DNA from: a virus
DNA: 64,000 nucleotides
Direction: 5' to 3' (one strand)
Virus record (IMG/VR): IMGVR_UViG_3300044675_001825
Span: 1-64,000 of that record
The notes under the pieces are model-generated. The model searched no databases, was not told the DNA's origin, and saw only the letters and a list, made by a program, of their open reading frames with translations. Below, piece by piece: positions 16,802 to 23,675 of this stretch (positions are counted from its first letter, which is position 1; every line of letters starts with the position of its first letter). Both the position numbers and the translations under genes were made by a program.

Positions 16802-17503
16802 TTATTTTTTAAATTGTTCAAACCATTCTTTAAATAAATCTTTACCCCAATATTTAGTAGCTTTTCCTTGATGTGTATAGTAAAACATTGCAAAATCAAT
16901 CATATCTTCCTCACTATACATTCTTTCAGCTTGCCATTTAGCACCTTCATATAATCCTACTTTAACATTATTCAAATCATTTTCATAATTTGTAGGAAAT
17001 GGTTTTTTTGGATAACCAAAAGTGTATAGATGTTCCCATTTACTTTTAAGTTTATCCATTGCTATTTTTTCTATTTCAGCAGCTTCTTCTAATAGTTCTT
17101 GTTTAGGTTCTAACTCATAAGAATGTTTTTCTAAACCTTGTTGTTCATATTCTTGAACTGTTTGTTTAGGTTCTTCTTTTGGAATGATTATTTTGTAAAT
17201 TGGCTCAACTTCATTTTCTCCTTTAAATTTTTTAAATGGTCTAATATTTACAAACTCACAACTTGGATTCTTAACAAACCATTCTAAAAATTCATCATCA
17301 ATAGCTTGTACGCCATCTTTGATAAGGTCTGTATCTGTTGTTAGGATGATTGAAAAATAGTCAGTATACACAGGAGTTCTCATTTTCATAAAATCTCTAT
17401 ATTTGTATATTTTACCTTCCCAAAAAACATAACCTCCTTCTTTAATTTCTTCATCATTAGTGATAAACAATTCTTTTCCTATGTTATAGATATTTTTTGC
17501 CAT
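16802..17503 (-). CDS. Conserved Bacteroidota-phage protein, 233 aa
   Basis: The start at 17503 (MAKNIYNIGKELFITNDEEI) is chosen over ATG 17533 because it has the usual beginning of this protein type and overlaps less with the homing endonuclease gene. The middle is Glu/Gln-rich and probably disordered or coiled (PKQELLEEAAEIEKIAMDKL). The C-terminus has the repeated phage-family pattern with EGAKWQAERMYSEEDM and a Trp-rich end. Function unknown. Confidence 0.65.
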   Translation of the reverse strand: MAKNIYNIGKELFITNDEEIKEGGYVFWEGKIYKYRDFMKMRTPVYTDYFSIILTTDTDLIKDGVQAIDDEFLEWFVKNPSCEFVNIRPFKKFKGENEVEPIYKIIIPKEEPKQTVQEYEQQGLEKHSYELEPKQELLEEAAEIEKIAMDKLKSKWEHLYTFGYPKKPFPTNYENDLNNVKVGLYEGAKWQAERMYSEEDMIDFAMFYYTHQGKATKYWGKDLFKEWFEQFKK

Positions 17504-18078
17504 GATGTGTTGTTTAAAATATGTGTTATACAAGATTCACTTACATTATACTCTTTTGATAGCTTTTTAGCTGAATACTTATAAGGAATATACTTTTGTT
17601 TTATTTCTAAAACTTGTTCTTTTGTTAATAATGACCTACCATTTTCTTCTCCTGAATATGCAACTCTATGTAAATGAAGTTTGTTTAATCCATTTTTAGT
17701 AGCGTGTATGTGATTTTGTGAGTTAGTACACCATTCAAGATTGTTTGTTTTATTATTGGTTTTATTACAATCTATATGGTTTACTTGTGGATAATCATTA
17801 ATGTTGTCAACAAATACCTCTGCAACTAATCTATGAACATACTTATTTACTTTTACATTATTAACAGTAAAACCAACAGTCATATATCCAAGATTACTTT
17901 TAGATTGTTTGCACATCTTACCTTTTCTCCAATAAGGAACTCTATTGTTTGGAGCAACTTCTCTATCTAAAGATTTTACATTACCAAGATTAGATACTTG
18001 ATATAAACCTTCGTATCCAATTACATTTTTCCAAACTTCTGACGTTGGTAATAAATGTATGTTTTTATTTGCTTCCAT
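17479..18078 (-). CDS. NUMOD4/HNH homing endonuclease with C-terminal HTH
   Basis: 199 residues. The NUMOD4 DNA-binding motif is at the N-terminus (VWKNVIGYEGLYQVSNLGNV). The HNH core is central (VHRLVAEVF ... PQVNHIDCNKTNN ... LEWCT). The C-terminal helix-turn-helix (LTKEQVLEIKQKY ... KLSKEYNVSESCITHILNN) would add specificity. No intron or intein is visible nearby, so it is a free-standing mobile endonuclease. The start is the ATG at 18078, inside the end of the upstream gene; an upstream in-frame TTG is less likely. Lower GC than most neighbours suggests acquisition. Confidence 0.88.
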   Translation of the reverse strand: MEANKNIHLLPTSEVWKNVIGYEGLYQVSNLGNVKSLDREVAPNNRVPYWRKGKMCKQSKSNLGYMTVGFTVNNVKVNKYVHRLVAEVFVDNINDYPQVNHIDCNKTNNKTNNLEWCTNSQNHIHATKNGLNKLHLHRVAYSGEENGRSLLTKEQVLEIKQKYIPYKYSAKKLSKEYNVSESCITHILNNTSWQKISIT

Positions 18079-18259
18079 AATCAAAATCTGGTATATAATT
18101 AGGGTTAACTATAAGACTAATGCTGTCTATTGATTTAAACACATTGTCTGCTGTAAATTTTTTAAGTGCCTCCATAATGTTATCTGCTTCTACAATTTCT
18201 TCTAGATCTGTAGCTTCATCATTACGCTCTGTCCAATAACATATTAAATATCTTCTCAT
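18065..18259 (-). CDS. Hypothetical protein, 64 aa
   Basis: A small alpha/beta protein (MRRYLICYWTERNDEATDLE ... NIMEALKKFTADN), a pattern seen in short phage proteins with a single beta-alpha-beta unit. Its 3' end overlaps the homing endonuclease start by 14 bases, as if the endonuclease inserted there. Function unknown. Confidence 0.65.
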   Translation of the reverse strand: MRRYLICYWTERNDEATDLEEIVEADNIMEALKKFTADNVFKSIDSISLIVNPNYIPDFDYGSK

Positions 18260-18262
18260 AGC

Positions 18263-18643
18263 TTAGTCTTTATGAAATTCAATAAACCATCCCTTGTCTA
18301 TAATCACTCTAAGACACGTGTCATCATCAAACAATTGAATAGCCACTCTGTCTCCTGATTCATCTAAACATTCTACAATTTGATATTCATCACCATTGGT
18401 TGTAGTGTCTTTTGTCATATCAGTTATTTGATGAAATGTTCTTATAGATCCATTTGGATAATAGAACACAATGTCTGTAACTCCCTTGGGATTGAATACA
18501 ACAGTCATATCTGTTGATTGCCATTCACCTTTTACGTTATTACTCACAGCAATCATTGATGTGTATTTCTTAACGAATGTTTCTTGTGCCATGCACACAA
18601 AACTGCTCAATAGTAGTAGAGCTCCTAATAGTAGTTTTTTCAT
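18263..18643 (-). CDS. Exported protein with signal peptide, 126 aa
   Basis: A clear Sec signal peptide: basic MKK, hydrophobic LLLGALLLLSSFV, and the cleavage region CMAQE typical of Bacteroidota secreted proteins. The mature part (about 105 residues) is beta-rich and acidic, with few Cys. It should act in the periplasm or at the cell surface, for example in superinfection control or lysis, but nothing in the sequence tells which. The start shares a base with the stop of the upstream 148-aa gene. Confidence 0.75.
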   Translation of the reverse strand: MKKLLLGALLLLSSFVCMAQETFVKKYTSMIAVSNNVKGEWQSTDMTVVFNPKGVTDIVFYYPNGSIRTFHQITDMTKDTTTNGDEYQIVECLDESGDRVAIQLFDDDTCLRVIIDKGWFIEFHKD

Positions 18644-19089
18644 TATTTCTTTAATTTTACAATTTCAATTAGTTTTTCAATACAAGCTGTATTAGCTTTA
18701 TAAGAATCAAATTCTGAATAATCTGCAGGTAAATCTATTTTCCATGTACCATTAATAGAATGAATATAATAATCCATACTCATCACTTCATTTACAGAAC
18801 ACATAGTTTGTCTGTCAACAAACAACCCATAAGTGTTCTCAAACCATTTGAAAGCTTGTTGAAATAGTGGTACTGCATAACTGTAATCATACAATTCTTC
18901 TTCAAATTTAATTTGATCTTCGTTTAGTTCATCAGTAATTTTATGAAGTTTACTATTTGTTATACCATCTTCATGAAATTCTGTGAACAGTTCATTATTT
19001 TCAATTTGATAGTCTATTAAACAAGGTTCATCAAAACCCAATTCTTCTAAGGCCAATGCTATCTCATAGCTAACAAACTCATTTTTCAT
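18643..19089 (-). CDS. Paralogous family protein (QQAF-W-F), 148 aa
   Basis: It shares its frame of conserved sites with the 116-aa gene at 23.7-24.0 kb: the N-terminus (EIALALEELGFDEPC), the central VPLFQQAFKWFENTYGL and the end CIEKLIEIVKLKK. This small family is common in Bacteroidota phages and has no known function. The stop is overlapped by the start of the exported protein. Confidence 0.7.
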   Translation of the reverse strand: MKNEFVSYEIALALEELGFDEPCLIDYQIENNELFTEFHEDGITNSKLHKITDELNEDQIKFEEELYDYSYAVPLFQQAFKWFENTYGLFVDRQTMCSVNEVMSMDYYIHSINGTWKIDLPADYSEFDSYKANTACIEKLIEIVKLKK

Positions 19090-19204
19090 TGTTTACAGGT
19101 TTAGGGTTACACGTATGACCATCGCTCCATTTGATTCCTGGAGGTGGTGTTGTTTCTGGTGAGCGATATATTGTACCACACTCACTACATTCAAATTTGT
19201 TCAT
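19079..19204 (-). CDS. Small zinc-ribbon-like protein, 41 aa
   Basis: ATG at 19202-19204, TGA at 19079-19081. It contains CSEC near the start and a third Cys in DGHTCNP, resembling half of a rubredoxin-type knuckle; TPPPGIKWSDGHTC recalls the second knuckle of rubredoxin-like proteins. It overlaps the 148-aa gene by 11 bases. Metal binding is inferred. Confidence 0.5.
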   Translation of the reverse strand: MNKFECSECGTIYRSPETTPPPGIKWSDGHTCNPKPVNNEK

Positions 19205-19217
19205 ATCTTAGTTATTT

Positions 19218-19559
19218 TTAAATTCTTTCCATATAGTCTAATGTAATTGGTAATCCAGTTAGTAAACTTTCATTTATAAAAACTGATTTATTATTTTTAG
19301 TTTTATCATGCCAAACTTCAATTACATTTTTATTTACAAAAACACAAGTAAAATCTTTTACCATTACTCTTTTTCCTAAAACATAATTCATTGTATAACC
19401 ACGTTTTTTTAACCAGTCTTCAATGGATTTTTCATCAATTTCCTTTACACTTTCTTTTGAAATTTTGCTTTTTGCTTGAATGTAAAGCATTTCAATGTGT
19501 TCATTAAAATTATGCATAACAGTTTGATATAAACATTCTATATATGTTTCTAGTGTCAT
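19218..19559 (-). CDS. Hypothetical protein, 113 aa
   Basis: N-terminal helices (YIECLYQTVMHNFNEHIEML) and a beta-rich C-terminal part (KRVMVKDFTCVFVNKNVIEV). No motif recognised. It is the first gene after the terminator at 19585-19612, so it probably has its own promoter. Confidence 0.65.
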   Translation of the reverse strand: MTLETYIECLYQTVMHNFNEHIEMLYIQAKSKISKESVKEIDEKSIEDWLKKRGYTMNYVLGKRVMVKDFTCVFVNKNVIEVWHDKTKNNKSVFINESLLTGLPITLDYMERI

Positions 19560-19584
19560 AATCTTATTTGTTTTAAGTTAATAA

Positions 19585-19612
19585 GAAATAAGGGCTCCAC
19601 TACAGAGCCCTT
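19585..19612 (-). terminator. Intrinsic terminator after the 48-aa gene
   Basis: A perfect 8-bp stem (aagggctc 19590-19597, gagccctt 19605-19612) with a 7-base loop is followed by a moderately T-rich tail (ATTTCTTATT) on the minus strand. Confidence 0.65.
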
Positions 19613-19624
19613 GAATTTCCCTCC

Positions 19625-19771
19625 TTAATAACCCAACTGTTCAAGTTGGTCTATACTGGCTTCTACAATATACACACCCTGTGCCATTGTACATACAAAT
19701 GCAATAGACATTGCAAATGCTAATTTTCTAAATTCATAAAACTCAGTTGGAATTAATTTAATTGTTTTCAT
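19625..19771 (-). CDS. Small membrane protein, 48 aa
   Basis: ATG at 19769-19771, TAA at 19625-19627. One hydrophobic segment (LAFAMSIAFVCTMAQGVYIV) could be a membrane anchor or an uncleaved signal. The leader holds the CCTTAATAACA element seen before three other starts in this region, and terminators flank the gene on both sides, so it is a single-gene unit. Confidence 0.6.
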   Translation of the reverse strand: MKTIKLIPTEFYEFRKLAFAMSIAFVCTMAQGVYIVEASIDQLEQLGY

Positions 19772-19777
19772 TTCTAT

Positions 19778-19788
19778 TGTTATTAAGG
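19778..19788 (-). promoter_or_regulatory. CCTTAATAACA leader element, copy 1
   Basis: CCTTAATAACA on the minus strand lies six bases before the ATG of the 48-aa gene. Further copies sit just before the starts at 22831, 23664 and 24917. Confidence 0.5.
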
Positions 19789-19800
19789 ATTAATACAAAT

Positions 19801-19835
19801 TAAAAAATCCCTACACACTTGAGACATGTGTAGGG
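19801..19835 (-). terminator. Intrinsic terminator of the tmRNA transcript
   Basis: A perfect 9-bp stem (19809-19817 with 19827-19835) is followed on the minus strand by ATTTTTTAATTT. It lies 41 bases after the tmRNA 3' end. Confidence 0.85.
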
Positions 19836-19875
19836 AAATGGTAAAAGTTATGTACAATGCAAAAGACATAACTAG

Positions 19876-20242
19876 TGGAGATGCTGAGACTCGAACTCAG
19901 GTCTTTAATACTCAAATAGTTACAATTTTATACAGCTTATATTCCTACACTTATTTAAAGAGTCTGCAGGAGATACTCTGGGGCCAACAGTTATGTTAGC
20001 GAAACCACCATCTTGTTTAATCTAACAAGAAAATCTTTGAATGTTTAGGCTGCTACAACAAGATCAATATCCTCAGTTAATAATGAGAACACTTTGTTCA
20101 TGTTAGCTTCGATTTGTGCGTTGTCTCCTTGAGATACTACACGAGAATTGTTTTTGCCATTTATTATATTCACCTTAGTTTACAGTTATCTCTCTGGCTG
20201 AATTGTAACCCATGCTTATTAAATCAATTCCATGTCATCCCC
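19876..20242 (-). ncRNA. ssrA: Transfer-messenger RNA (tmRNA)
   Basis: The tmRNA rescues stalled ribosomes and tags their products for proteolysis. The acceptor stem pairs GGGGATG (5', 20236-20242) with CATCTCC (19877-19883) and has G-U as third pair, the alanine-charging identity. The T arm is CTGAG/CTCAG around TTCGAGT. Helix 2 pairs 20201-20209 with 19919-19927 (9 bp) and 20217-20223 with 19904-19910 (7 bp). A 7-bp hairpin resembling helix 5 (TCTTGTT/AACAAGA) follows the tag stop. The 5' region matches the tmRNA pattern GGGG..GA..TGGA...GA. The mature length is 367 bases and the CCA end is not encoded. Promoter and terminator are both visible. Pseudoknots were not fully resolved. No SmpB gene is seen, so host SmpB would be used. 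Confidence 0.88.
20045..20158 (-). other. Predicted tmRNA tag reading frame, 37 codons
   Basis: From a probable resume codon GGC (20156-20158) the frame stays open for 37 codons to TAA (20045-20047). It begins GKNN, close to the GENN start of Bacteroidota tags, and ends LVVAA, close to the usual ALAA end read by ClpXP. Ordinary tags are about 8-15 residues, so this is very long. The resume codon is inferred; a short alternative (ATG-frame AKTILV then TAG) lacks a degradation end and is less likely. Confidence 0.65.
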
Positions 20243-20394
20243 AAATGTCCCTCGTGTGAGGGCACAGTTCAATTAGTTGTGTTGACCAATGATCAACTTT
20301 TAAAAATGTATAATATAGGTAAGTTCAGTGATACGCAGCACATACATTGACTATTTAAACTACTTTGTGGCGATTATAGTCCCCAGTGATTATA

Positions 20395-20425
20395 CAAAAT
20401 CCCTGCAAATATACTTCACAGGGAT
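20395..20425 (-). terminator. Intrinsic terminator of the VWA gene
   Basis: A 7-bp stem (atccctg 20399-20405, cagggat 20419-20425) is followed by TTTTG on the minus strand, 17 bases after the VWA stop. Its loop holds the -7 box of the tmRNA promoter. Confidence 0.65.
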
Positions 20426-20437
20426 TAATAAAACAAA
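20406..20437 (-). promoter_or_regulatory. Bacteroidota-type promoter of the tmRNA gene
   Basis: TTTG (20434-20437), 20 bp, TATATTTG (20406-20413): a full match to the primary sigma-factor consensus of Bacteroidota. The expected start is near 20400, giving a 5' leader of about 160 bases that holds two small hairpins (20281-20297 and 20249-20262) before the mature tmRNA end at 20242, to be removed by host RNase P. Confidence 0.7.
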
Positions 20438-20441
20438 AAAA

Positions 20442-21809
20442 TCAATACTTAAGTTCTTGCTTTCCTGCTTCAACAGAATATGTAAACACTTTGTCATCTT
20501 CTGTAACTTCAATCTGTTTACCACCTGTGTTAAGACACAAGTCTTTCAATTGACTACTGAATGACATCAATGATACAGCATTCACCTTGTATGGGAATTT
20601 ATCTGTACCAATATCATCTTGACCATCATTGATAACTAAGATCTCTGGCTTCTCTTCTGATAGATTTACATCAAGATTACATAATGTACCTCTTGTTATC
20701 TCATCAGAGATGTGTGCAACCATATCACCCACCTCTGTCATACCACCATTTGGATTATTAGAGAATGTTTGCCAAAACTTAATGACATCTTCTCTATCCT
20801 TGATATGTTGGAACTCAAGATCAGCTGTACTGTCAACAAAATAACTGAAGAACACTTCAGCTTCTCCTTTCATGACATACTTGAATCTGTCGATTAATAT
20901 AGCATTAACCCATATCTGTTTCTGACGATAATCCATACTACCTGAATAGTCAAGAATGATAATAATCTTCTGAATCTGTTCTTTTCTATCAACTGGGACA
21001 CTAACTGTCAAGTCTTTAGTTAAGAACTTACTTCTGAAGTTTGGATACACCTTCTGCATTAGATTCATCATATGGATTTGAGAATAGTCTCTCATAATCA
21101 TAGTAGAATACTCATCAGAATTAGCTACAATCTTCTCACTGATTTCTTTCTCCACTTTAAACTCACTACCAAATTGACCAACAAGAGATAGATGGTTCAT
21201 AATCTCCATCTTTCTATCTCTACTAAGATCATTAAGATCTAGTTGCTCATTAATAGTTGGGTCACTGTAAAGCTTTCTATCAAAGTCTAAGCCTTTCTTC
21301 ATGTCCAATTCATCATCATCTTCTTCACTACGTTCAGCATGTTCTTTACCACTCTTCATTTTCAAGAAAATAGATATGGCTTGTTCCAATGGTGTGAATC
21401 CAGGAATGTATTGCTCAAATATACTATCGTATAGAGCTTTTCTTGCTTGATGTTCACTGTCTTCAGAATCTATAAACTGCTCAGCTACAAAATCACGCTC
21501 ATCAATCATCTTGAAATAACACACACGTGCTAGTTCTTTGATTGTATCAACAGATGTTTGCTTTGGAGCATGCACTTTCTTTCTGATCTCTGATGTAGTT
21601 GGTGTTAGATATGTAACAGGATCTTTAACAAATAGATCATCGTTATTATCTGTGTCACCCCATGAGAAAGAGAATGAACCCCATCCACTCTTGGACCAAC
21701 CACCACTATATTTACTCTTCCAACCACCTGTACTCTTTGTAGGAGTATAGGTTGGGGCATAACGACTACCATAGTAATCGTCATACCCATCATCCCATAA
21801 GTTTCTCAT
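20442..21809 (-). CDS. VWA-domain protein (partner of MoxR ATPase)
   Basis: 455 residues. The N-terminal 50 residues are low-complexity (Gly, Ser, Trp, Tyr), probably disordered. A helical middle is followed by a von Willebrand A domain whose metal-ion site is complete: DYSGS at about 287, Thr in GGMTEVGD at about 356, Asp in NDGQDD at about 394. VWA proteins work as adaptors of MoxR AAA+ ATPases to insert cofactors or remodel proteins; MoxR/VWA pairs occur in several phages with unknown targets. Its ATG overlaps the MoxR stop by one base. Confidence 0.85.
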   Translation of the reverse strand: MRNLWDDGYDDYYGSRYAPTYTPTKSTGGWKSKYSGGWSKSGWGSFSFSWGDTDNNDDLFVKDPVTYLTPTTSEIRKKVHAPKQTSVDTIKELARVCYFKMIDERDFVAEQFIDSEDSEHQARKALYDSIFEQYIPGFTPLEQAISIFLKMKSGKEHAERSEEDDDELDMKKGLDFDRKLYSDPTINEQLDLNDLSRDRKMEIMNHLSLVGQFGSEFKVEKEISEKIVANSDEYSTMIMRDYSQIHMMNLMQKVYPNFRSKFLTKDLTVSVPVDRKEQIQKIIIILDYSGSMDYRQKQIWVNAILIDRFKYVMKGEAEVFFSYFVDSTADLEFQHIKDREDVIKFWQTFSNNPNGGMTEVGDMVAHISDEITRGTLCNLDVNLSEEKPEILVINDGQDDIGTDKFPYKVNAVSLMSFSSQLKDLCLNTGGKQIEVTEDDKVFTYSVEAGKQELKY

Positions 21810-23125
21810 TAGATAAATGAAGCAATAGTTAAGTTCTTAGTAAACTTGTCTACAGAAGATGTAGCTGCTTTTACAAGCTGTGCATGTACATTAGCAACAT
21901 CATCACCCACTGTCAAGCCTTTGATGTCTTTCAATTGCATGCTAAGACTGTTAAGAGCTTCTTTGTAAGTCTTCTCATCTTCTCTTGATCCTAATGGAAG
22001 AGTGTTCAATGTCTCAATCATATGTGTAATACCTGAAGACAACTCTCTAAACTTCATTGTAGCCTCAAACTTCTTAATTGCTTCAGCAATAAGAGATGGT
22101 TTCTTAGCAAACTCAGCAATAAATGCTAATGATTCTGGACCACACTGATCATACACTTGATATGCTGTAACAGCAACACGAGGACTAATGGTAATACTAT
22201 TCTTAGCATACTCTTGTAACAAATAAGGAATAACAGGATCAACTTCTCCTTCACCAAATTTACTCTCCAATAACTTGTTATAGCTGATCTCTGTGTAGTT
22301 ATCCCAGATAACATTCAATTCAAGAGGAAAACGCTCCATCAATGCCTTCAATGACATGTTCTTAGAGAATTCATCACGAGTTCTGTTAGTACAACAGATG
22401 ATGAACTTGGTGTTGATAGGAAATATCTGTGTACCATTTCTAAATACACCACTAGATAGAATATCCTTCAATTGCTCTAGGATAAAATCAGGAGCATCGA
22501 ATAACTCTTCGAAGATAACATACTCGTGGTTCATAAATGAATTCTCAACAAGATATTCAATCTTACCTGTTGTTTCGAATGTAGGAATGTCAAGACCACC
22601 AAACAATCTGTCTGTAGTCATACCTGTACCCATGGTTTGTATGAATGGATCAATACCTTTTGATTTAAGAAAATCTAATGTAATCTCTGACTTGCCATGT
22701 CCCCCAGGTCCGAAAAGTACTACATTTTTACCTGTAGAATATCCTACGTTTAGAATGTTAACTGTCTTATCCATGAATACAAACTTGTCTCCCACTGGAT
22801 TTTTCTTTACTGATTTAGTTTTTGTCTTCATCTTTTCTTTTGTTATTAAGGAATTATTGTTTTTTACTTGGTTTAAAATTTCTTTTGTTTCTTCTTCTGA
22901 TAGCTCTATTGAGTTTAAAATGCATTGATTAGCTCTGAATGTCCAATCATCATGATTGAAATCATGTCCTGCTTCAATTTGTTTAATGAATTTGTCAGGA
23001 ATGTCTTGTCCCATAAAATGATTCATGTCACCCTCTTCATTCCAGAAGTAAGGACAGTCATAATCTTCATTCCAAAGATCAACATCTTCAAACTCTTCTT
23101 GTGTCTTAAATCTATATTTTGTCAT
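21809..23125 (-). CDS. MoxR-type AAA+ ATPase with phage-specific N-terminus
   Basis: 438 residues. The AAA+ core has Walker A GPGGHGKS (139-146), Walker B YVIFEE (202-207), a sensor-1 strand FIICCTNRT and downstream Arg residues. It is preceded by an acidic, Trp/Asp-rich N-terminal domain (1-95) not usual for MoxR. An in-frame ATG at 22831 (Met99) has the CCTTAATAACA element in front of it, so a shorter ATPase may be made as well. The stop is coupled to the VWA start (TAATG). The pair probably remodels a phage or host protein complex; the target is unknown. Confidence 0.85.
   Translation of the reverse strand: MTKYRFKTQEEFEDVDLWNEDYDCPYFWNEEGDMNHFMGQDIPDKFIKQIEAGHDFNHDDWTFRANQCILNSIELSEEETKEILNQVKNNNSLITKEKMKTKTKSVKKNPVGDKFVFMDKTVNILNVGYSTGKNVVLFGPGGHGKSEITLDFLKSKGIDPFIQTMGTGMTTDRLFGGLDIPTFETTGKIEYLVENSFMNHEYVIFEELFDAPDFILEQLKDILSSGVFRNGTQIFPINTKFIICCTNRTRDEFSKNMSLKALMERFPLELNVIWDNYTEISYNKLLESKFGEGEVDPVIPYLLQEYAKNSITISPRVAVTAYQVYDQCGPESLAFIAEFAKKPSLIAEAIKKFEATMKFRELSSGITHMIETLNTLPLGSREDEKTYKEALNSLSMQLKDIKGLTVGDDVANVHAQLVKAATSSVDKFTKNLTIASFI
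22841..22851 (-). promoter_or_regulatory. CCTTAATAACA leader element, copy 2 (inside the MoxR gene)
   Basis: It lies 10 bases upstream of the in-frame ATG at 22831. The upstream flank (AGTAAAAAACAAT) is shared with the copy before 23664, which extends the match to about 30 bases. Confidence 0.5.
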
Positions 23126-23133
23126 AGCTTTGA

Positions 23134-23162
23134 TATAAAGAGAGAGCCATTACAGCTCTCTC
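23134..23162 (-). terminator. Intrinsic terminator between the 163-aa gene and MoxR
   Basis: A perfect 8-bp stem (gagagagc 23140-23147, gctctctc 23155-23162) with a 7-base loop; the tail TTTATAT is only moderately U-rich. Confidence 0.55.
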
Positions 23163-23172
23163 AATTAAACAT

Positions 23173-23664
23173 TTAATCATCATCTCCATCACCATTAGGA
23201 TCTATACCAAACTTACCCTTGATAAGACCATCAAGAAACTTCTTAATTTCAGGTGGAAGAGAATTAGCATCAATAGCATCATCCATACTGTTTCCTGATT
23301 CCATGTTAGTGAGAAACTCTCTAACATTTGGTGGAAGATCATCAGCAGCATCTAATGCTATCTTTCTAATACCATCTTTAAGACCATCTATTTTCTTCTC
23401 TAACTTCTTAGCAAATCCATCTAACTTATCTTGTAGAAAGAACGATGCTATAATTACTAATTGAGAATAGCTAAACTCATTAAGAGCTGCTTCTACTAAC
23501 ATACTTGGTGATAGATCATCTTTAAGATCTTTGTTTTCATCAAAGAGATGATTCTTTAATAGGTTAGCAATTTGTTGTTGAAGATCATCCATATAGGATT
23601 CTTCGATACCAATAGCTTTGTTAAGCTTTCTTTGACCATGGTCAAATGTAAAAATACTGTTCAT
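23173..23664 (-). CDS. Hypothetical acidic helical protein, 163 aa
   Basis: The start at 23664 (MNSIFTFDHGQRKLNKA) is chosen because the leader element CCTTAATAACA ends directly before it and the upstream gene stops at 23670; a longer frame to 23718 would overlap. The middle is helical with Lys/Asp repeats (GFAKKLEKKIDGLKDGIRK) and the C-terminus is acidic (DPNGDGDDD). It lies just upstream of the MoxR/VWA pair and might be its substrate or adaptor; this is a guess from position. Confidence 0.65.
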   Translation of the reverse strand: MNSIFTFDHGQRKLNKAIGIEESYMDDLQQQIANLLKNHLFDENKDLKDDLSPSMLVEAALNEFSYSQLVIIASFFLQDKLDGFAKKLEKKIDGLKDGIRKIALDAADDLPPNVREFLTNMESGNSMDDAIDANSLPPEIKKFLDGLIKGKFGIDPNGDGDDD

Positions 23665-23675
23665 TGTTATTAAGG
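23665..23675 (-). promoter_or_regulatory. CCTTAATAACA leader element, copy 3
   Basis: It directly abuts the ATG at 23664 and shares the AGTAAAAAACAAT flank with copy 2. Confidence 0.5.

Noticed and set aside
16714-16899. 61-codon frame overlapping the 233-aa gene
   Set aside because: Only its last 28 codons, from the ATG at 16800, fall outside the neighbouring gene; the longer version would overlap by about 100 bases.
20243-20400. A tRNA gene in the tmRNA leader
   Set aside because: Small hairpins exist but there is no T-arm consensus or acceptor stem pairing.
20114-20564. Two plus-strand frames of 78 codons over the tmRNA and its leader
   Set aside because: The bases are explained by tmRNA stems, promoter and terminator on the other strand.
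22356-22928. 190-codon open frame on the plus strand opposite the MoxR gene
   Set aside because: It is antisense to a gene with clear AAA+ motifs and has no coding features of its own; a shadow of codon bias.
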